Positions 59,631 through 64,000 of a DNA stretch of 64,000 nt are shown one piece after another. The stretch spans positions 1 through 64,000 of the forward strand of contig CACXSA010000003.1 in assembly GCA_902770195.1 (NCBI GenBank), written 5' to 3'. The position numbers and the translations under genes are program-made. Every line of letters begins with the position of its first letter. Position 1 is the stretch's first letter. The notes under the pieces are model-generated. The model was not told where the DNA came from. It searched no databases and saw nothing but the letters and a program-made list of their open reading frames with translations. The stretch is from an uncultured Prevotellaceae bacterium. GTDB lineage: Bacteria; Bacteroidota; Bacteroidia; Bacteroidales; Bacteroidaceae.

Positions 59631-60796
59631 AGATATTGTTCCTTGTCTATCATGGATTCTCAGAGGTAAGCGGTATTTCGAAGAAGATTCACTATCAGGT
59701 GAAAGGTCTTCGTGAGAATGGTCACGATGTTCGTTTATGTTATTATGGTTTTGCAGAAAACGGACATCGTTGTCGATATATAGATGATAAGGTAATCAAG
59801 GATTATGGATCGGGAAAATTGGCTGGAATACGTCAACGTCTAAGTTATGATTGTATTTACAATTACTGCATTCATGAGAAGATTGAATTTGTTTATGCCC
59901 GTTGCTTTCAAAATGCCAATCCCTGGTTAATCCATTTTTTTAGAAATTTAAAGAAAGCAGGAATTCATACGGTAACTGAGATACCAACTTATCCCTACGA
60001 TAGCGAGTTTGTAGGTTTTCCGTTCATGACTCGAATGGGACTGAAAATAGACCAGATTTTCCGTCGCCAGCTTTATGCTCAGATGGATGCCGTTGTTACC
60101 TTCTCAGATGCTAAAGAAATCTTTGGACAACGTACTATCCGCATTAGTAATGGTGTCGACTTCAATAGTATTCCTCTCCATCAGCCCTCAGCCCTCAGCC
60201 CTCAGCCCTCAGCTTTGCATTTAATCGGTGTTGCAGAAGTCCATTATTGGCATGGCTATGATCGGTTAATTGCCGGATTAGGCGAATATTATAAAAATGG
60301 AGGAAAGAGAGATGTATTCTTTCATGTTGTGGGCGGTGTCGGTCCTAGCGAAATGTATGATTCAATGCACGCTCCTGGTTTTGCGGAATTGATGGAGAAA
60401 TATCAGATTAAGGACAAAGTCATTTTCCATGGTCAGCTTTTTGGTGACGAACTTACTAAGGTTTTTAACCAATGCCAATTTGCCATCGGTTCTTTGGCTC
60501 GCCATCGCAGTGGTATAACACATATTAAAACATTGAAGAACCGTGAATACGCTACTCGGGGGATTCCTTTTATTTATAGTGAGCAGGATAGTGATTTCGA
60601 CAACCAGCCGTATGTTTTGAAAGCTCCTGCAGATGAGTCGCCTATTGAAATTCAAAAAATAATAGATTTTACTTCTTCTGTTCAGACGCAGCCAAAATCA
60701 ATTCGTCAGACAGTGGAACATCTGGCTTGGAAGAACCAAATGCAAAAGATAATAGACGAATTACTAAAATATCTTCTAAATGATAATAAAAGATGA
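59627..60796 (+). CDS. Glycosyltransferase, GT-B fold
   Basis: The 389-residue protein starts LFLVYHGFSEVSGISKKIHY and has GT-B features such as IRISNGVDFNSIPLH, DVFFHVVGGVGPSEMYDSMH and FHGQLFGDELTKVFNQCQFA, without the EX7E site of its neighbours. The acceptor is unknown. A heptamer block (CAGCCCT, 60179-60213) encodes LHQPSALSPQPSAL between the two domains. It overlaps both neighbours by four bases. Confidence 0.8.
   Translation: MKILFLVYHGFSEVSGISKKIHYQVKGLRENGHDVRLCYYGFAENGHRCRYIDDKVIKDYGSGKLAGIRQRLSYDCIYNYCIHEKIEFVYARCFQNANPWLIHFFRNLKKAGIHTVTEIPTYPYDSEFVGFPFMTRMGLKIDQIFRRQLYAQMDAVVTFSDAKEIFGQRTIRISNGVDFNSIPLHQPSALSPQPSALHLIGVAEVHYWHGYDRLIAGLGEYYKNGGKRDVFFHVVGGVGPSEMYDSMHAPGFAELMEKYQIKDKVIFHGQLFGDELTKVFNQCQFAIGSLARHRSGITHIKTLKNREYATRGIPFIYSEQDSDFDNQPYVLKAPADESPIEIQKIIDFTSSVQTQPKSIRQTVEHLAWKNQMQKIIDELLKYLLNDNKR
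60179..60213 (+). repeat. In-frame heptamer repeat (CAGCCCT) in a glycosyltransferase gene
   Basis: Nearly five units encode the inter-domain linker residues QPSALSPQPSAL. The block shifts frame every unit, so only multiples of three units preserve the protein. Confidence 0.8.
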
Positions 60797-61932
60797 AAAT
60801 AATCTATGCAGTGGAATCTGTGAACTTGTCTGGTGGTTATGACAGGGTTATCATAGAAAAGGCAAATTATCTGGCAGAACATGGGTTTGACGTGATTATT
60901 ACTGTTGCTTCCCATGCTTTGGCTGAACCATGTTATCAAATCTCGGAAAAAGTTAAACTTGTTGATTTCGGTATAGACTTTCATCAACAGTATGGGCATC
61001 ATTTGCTTTACCGTTCATTTATATATTTTGTGATGATGCGGCGATACCGTCGTGCATTGACGGAATTGTTGCATCTTGAACGTCCAGATATTGTCATTAC
61101 GACATTGGGTCGTGAGATAGACTTTATTACACAGATCCATGTTGGCGGTGCGATAATAGGAGAATCACATATTGCCAAAAACTATGTCCGTAATCTGCAT
61201 TTAATGGAACAGCAAGGCTTTATTCATCGAATAATAGCACGGCAATGGCGAAGGAAATTGGATAAACAGGTGAAACAATTAGATGCTTTGGTGTTACTTA
61301 CCCAGCATGATGCTGATAGCTGGAGCGGATTGACAAAAACCGCAGTTATACCTAATTCGCTTCCATTCTTTCCCGAAAAGCCCAGTACATGCACTCAAAA
61401 GCAGGTTATATTTGTCGGAAGGCTGAATGAGCAGAAAGGATTAGAATATTTGATAGAGACATGGGAGCGTGTTCATCAGAAACATGATGACTGGATACTT
61501 CAGATATATGGGGACGGTGAGCAGAGAGACATGTTGAATCATCTTATTCGTAAAGCTAGACTGGAGAATGCTGTTGTTGTAAATCGACCAACAATGCAAA
61601 TAATGGAGAAGTATTTGGAAAGCAGTATCTTTCTTCTTACTTCTCGCTTTGAAGGTTTTGGCATGGTGTTGATTGAAGCGATGGCATGTGGTGTTCCTGT
61701 TGTTTCATTTGATTGCCCTTGGGGACCTGCTGATATAATAAAAAATGGGGAAGATGGTTTCTTGGTTGAGTATTTGAATACTATTGAAGCTGCTGAAAAG
61801 GTTATTCAATTGATAGAATCACTAGAATTGAGACAGAAAATGGGTATTCGAGCCCGTGAGAATGTCCAAAGATTTAGTCGTCAAATAGTTATGAAACAAT
61901 GGGTAGATTTGTTTCAAAGTTTGAAGGATTAA
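60793..61932 (+). CDS. Glycosyltransferase, GT4-type, paralogue of the 58455 gene
   Basis: The 379-residue protein shares the scaffold and the exact segment LTSRFEGFGMV with the gene at 58455, followed by LIEAMACGVPVVSFDCPWGP. The N-terminal half also matches in pattern (RPDIVITTLGREIDFITQIH against RPDITISLLRREINFLNDIK). It starts with IIYAVESVNLSGGYDRVIIE. It probably adds a related sugar in the same repeat unit. Confidence 0.88.
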   Translation: MKIIYAVESVNLSGGYDRVIIEKANYLAEHGFDVIITVASHALAEPCYQISEKVKLVDFGIDFHQQYGHHLLYRSFIYFVMMRRYRRALTELLHLERPDIVITTLGREIDFITQIHVGGAIIGESHIAKNYVRNLHLMEQQGFIHRIIARQWRRKLDKQVKQLDALVLLTQHDADSWSGLTKTAVIPNSLPFFPEKPSTCTQKQVIFVGRLNEQKGLEYLIETWERVHQKHDDWILQIYGDGEQRDMLNHLIRKARLENAVVVNRPTMQIMEKYLESSIFLLTSRFEGFGMVLIEAMACGVPVVSFDCPWGPADIIKNGEDGFLVEYLNTIEAAEKVIQLIESLELRQKMGIRARENVQRFSRQIVMKQWVDLFQSLKD

Positions 61933-61956
61933 TTATGGTTTTATAGAAAGATAAAG

Positions 61957-63078
61957 ATGAACATAGTATTTCTATTAAGATCTGTCGCAAAAAAGAATGG
62001 CGTCGAGCGTACCATAACAGATAAAGTTAACGCGCTGGCTAATATGGGGCATAAGGTAACGATGGTTACTTATGAACAAGGAAACCATCCTTATGCATTC
62101 CCAATTGAAAAGACAGTGCGTCATGTTGATCTTCACTGTTGTTATTTTACTGTATATAAGTACCCTTTGCTGAAGCGATTTTATGAGGCATGGAAAATGA
62201 AATGCCGGTTTGCGAAAGAGATACGTGCTTTTGCTAACCAAGAACATCCAGATGTTGTTGTAACTCCAACTTATACGATTGAGTTTATGGAAATTGTCAT
62301 GTCTCTGAGACGTCAGACAAAGGTCGTGATAGAGTCTCATACGGCATTTACACATGACATGACGGGTGGATCCATGATAGACAGAATACAGAAATATTTT
62401 TTGTTGCGTAGTGTGAAACAATGTGATTTGTTAATCGCGTTGACTTCGGGTGATGCTGAATGTTGGAAACAGCATATAAGAAATGTTGCGACGGTAAGTA
62501 ATCCTCTGACTTTTTATCCGAAAACACTCAGAGGCACATCAAAAGAAAATGGGAGAATCATTGCTGTAGGACGGTTGGAGCCTCAGAAGCGCTTTGACCG
62601 TCTGATAGATGCTTTCTCTTTGATTGCGCATCAATATCCATCTTGGTATATAGATGTCTATGGTGAGGGCAATGATAAGGAGTGCCTTCAGCGGCAAATA
62701 GCAGAAAAAGGACTTACTAAGCAGATTTATCTTAAAGGGGTGACCTCTGATGTATATTCAGAATATGAACGGAGCCAGTTCTTTGTTTTCAGTTCTGACT
62801 ATGAAGGATTTGGCTTGGTTCTTGTTGAGGCAATGGCCTGTGGCATTCCTTGTGTCTCCACAGACTGCCCATTTGGTCCGTCAGATATTATCGAGGATAA
62901 CGTTGATGGGCTTTTGTGTAAGATGGATGTAAAGGACTTGGCAGAAAAAATGGAATGGATGATAACCCACGAAACAGAGCGAAAGGAAATGGGAATCCAG
63001 GCACGTCAATCTGTTGCCAGATATCGAAAGAAGATAATCATGCAAGAGTGGGAAAAAGCATATTTATCTGTAATCTGA
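61957..63078 (+). CDS. Glycosyltransferase, GT4-type
   Basis: The 373 residues begin NIVFLLRSVAKKNGVERTIT and contain IAVGRLEPQKRFDRLIDAFS, then SSDYEGFGLVLVEAMACGIP and CVSTDCPFGPSDIIEDNVDG. This third paralogue of the set is more diverged. It is separated from the previous gene by 24 bases, so it is probably in the same transcript. Confidence 0.88.
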   Translation: MNIVFLLRSVAKKNGVERTITDKVNALANMGHKVTMVTYEQGNHPYAFPIEKTVRHVDLHCCYFTVYKYPLLKRFYEAWKMKCRFAKEIRAFANQEHPDVVVTPTYTIEFMEIVMSLRRQTKVVIESHTAFTHDMTGGSMIDRIQKYFLLRSVKQCDLLIALTSGDAECWKQHIRNVATVSNPLTFYPKTLRGTSKENGRIIAVGRLEPQKRFDRLIDAFSLIAHQYPSWYIDVYGEGNDKECLQRQIAEKGLTKQIYLKGVTSDVYSEYERSQFFVFSSDYEGFGLVLVEAMACGIPCVSTDCPFGPSDIIEDNVDGLLCKMDVKDLAEKMEWMITHETERKEMGIQARQSVARYRKKIIMQEWEKAYLSVI

Positions 63079-63085
63079 TTTAGAG

Positions 63086-63940
63086 ATGGAACACTGGTAC
63101 GGTAAATACCTTTCTATTTACGGGAAACCTTTCTGTGAGGTTCCCCTGTATATCTTTGACGAGACCCGTGAACGGCTTGCTCGCCTGCAAAGTCCGGAAC
63201 CACTGGTCTCGGTTGTTGTCATTGCATATAATGAAGAGTGCCGATTGGCTGCTTGTTTGTGGTCCTTAAGTGAATTGAATACAGAATATCCTATTGAAAT
63301 TTTGGGCGTAAACAACAATTCGAAGGACAAAACTGAAGAAGTATATCAGAAATTGGGTTTACCTTATTTCAATGAGACCAGGCAAAGTCCAGGATATGCT
63401 CGTCAATGTGGGTTACAGCATGCGAAAGGAAAATATCATTTTTTTATAGATGCAGACACCTTTTATCCTTCCTGTTATGTCGATAAAATGATGGAGATAT
63501 TAACAAGACCAGGGATTTCATGTGTGGGTACTTTCTGGAGTTTTTATCCAGATAAGCAGCATTCTGCATTCAGCTTGTTTTGGTTTGAGTTGATTCGTGA
63601 TATCTTTCTTTGGGTACAGCATTTCAAACGTCCTGAACTGAATATTCGTGGAATGACCTTTGCGTTCAATGCGGATTATGCTCGACAATGTACTATTCGT
63701 ACAGATATTCGTCGAGGGGAGGATGGTTCTTTGGCATTGGAATTAAAGCGTTTCGGTAGAATAGCATTCTTATACAATCGTAAAGCTCGTCCTGTTACTG
63801 GATATGGAACAATTGGCAATCAGTCTATGTGGCGGAGTTTTGTAGAGCACGTAAAGATTCAAATGAAAGGTATTTCCCGTATTTTCCACAAGACTGACCA
63901 CTATGAGGATTCAGAGGATAATTTGGTAAAGAATGATTAA
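63086..63940 (+). CDS. Glycosyltransferase, GT2-type
   Basis: The 284-residue GT-A protein opens its catalytic fold with LVSVVVIAYNEECRLAACLW and has the nucleotide-binding VNNNSKDKTEEVYQKLGLPY, RQCGLQHAKGKYHFFIDADT with the DxD-type DAD, and a C-terminal EDGSLALELKRFG. It has no membrane domain. It starts eight bases after the preceding gene and is the last gene in the window. Confidence 0.88.
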   Translation: MEHWYGKYLSIYGKPFCEVPLYIFDETRERLARLQSPEPLVSVVVIAYNEECRLAACLWSLSELNTEYPIEILGVNNNSKDKTEEVYQKLGLPYFNETRQSPGYARQCGLQHAKGKYHFFIDADTFYPSCYVDKMMEILTRPGISCVGTFWSFYPDKQHSAFSLFWFELIRDIFLWVQHFKRPELNIRGMTFAFNADYARQCTIRTDIRRGEDGSLALELKRFGRIAFLYNRKARPVTGYGTIGNQSMWRSFVEHVKIQMKGISRIFHKTDHYEDSEDNLVKND

Positions 63941-64000
63941 TCAAGTTAACTCAACGTGTGGCTGATGCTGTAGCTGCTATTTACGAAAAACATATAACCT

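Noticed and set aside
1..64000. tRNA or rRNA genes
   Set aside because: No cloverleaf with a TTCGA-type T loop and no rRNA-like stretch was noticed; a tRNA scan would be needed to be certain.
63941..64000. Start of another gene at the right edge
   Set aside because: The only frame, ATG overlapping the last stop, ends after ten codons; nothing else is supported in the last 60 bases.

Overview
The window looks like a chromosomal segment of a Bacteroidales bacterium, most likely Prevotella or a close relative. Many genes are preceded by the Bacteroidetes -7 box TAnnTTTG, several with a -33 TTTG 19-20 bases upstream. There is an NADH-quinone oxidoreductase operon with fused nuoCD and no nuoE/F/G, a hybrid two-component-type regulator, a CHU_C (type IX secretion) protein, and DUF1573, DUF3078 and DUF1846 proteins. 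No rRNA, tRNA, prophage, integrase or CRISPR array was seen. Assignments rest on reading motifs and domain order; no database search was run.

Layout. 1-1.5 kb: 3' part of a leukocidin-like pore-forming toxin gene, apparently frameshifted. 1.7-6.3 kb: a three-gene set made of a degenerate membrane kinase, a solute-binding-like lipoprotein and a cytoplasmic TPR protein, with the last two lying between two related heptamer-repeat arrays. 6.4-15.7 kb (minus): phospholipase D/cardiolipin synthase, then a Kdo operon (kdsA, kpsF/kdsD, and a large regulator that has lost its kinase chemistry), then an MscS-type channel. 15.8-19.0 kb: BadF-type sugar kinase, an S37 peptidase whose signal peptide is broken by an amber codon, and a small helix-turn-helix protein. 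19.2-29.5 kb: nuoA-B-CD-H-I-J-K-L-M-N. 29.6-31.6 kb: accessory patch with a decayed transposase-like remnant, a seven-copy 41-bp repeat and a DUF6261-like gene. 31.7-37.5 kb (minus): zinc-type TonB receptor, uvrA and a CHU_C protein. 37.6-43.8 kb: LysM/periplasmic-binding fusion, beta-barrel protein, POT peptide transporter, NhaC antiporter, secreted EEP-family nuclease/phosphatase. 43.9-56.6 kb: potassium channel, MFS transporter, S9 peptidase, DUF1846 protein, yidC, DUF3078 protein, DUF1573 protein, aspS and two small winged-helix-type genes. 56.6-64 kb: AT-richer polysaccharide locus with an acyltransferase and six glycosyltransferases.

Common themes are envelope building (Kdo synthesis, YidC, glycosyltransferases, beta-barrel proteins), peptide use (S37 and S9 peptidases, POT transporter) and ion-driven energetics (Nuo, NhaC, K+ channel).

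The most unusual signal is a family of 7-bp-period repeats scattered through the window, between and inside genes. Three copies share one architecture: heptamer arms in inverted orientation, inner motifs TTATGATTA and T(A/T)ATCATAA, and a core of 54, 54 and 93 bp, all multiples of three. In two copies the element supplies the start codon and the hydrophobic signal-peptide core of unrelated secreted enzymes, giving near-identical residues VIIITH(Y/F)SLLIT. I propose this as a repeat that can donate export signals.
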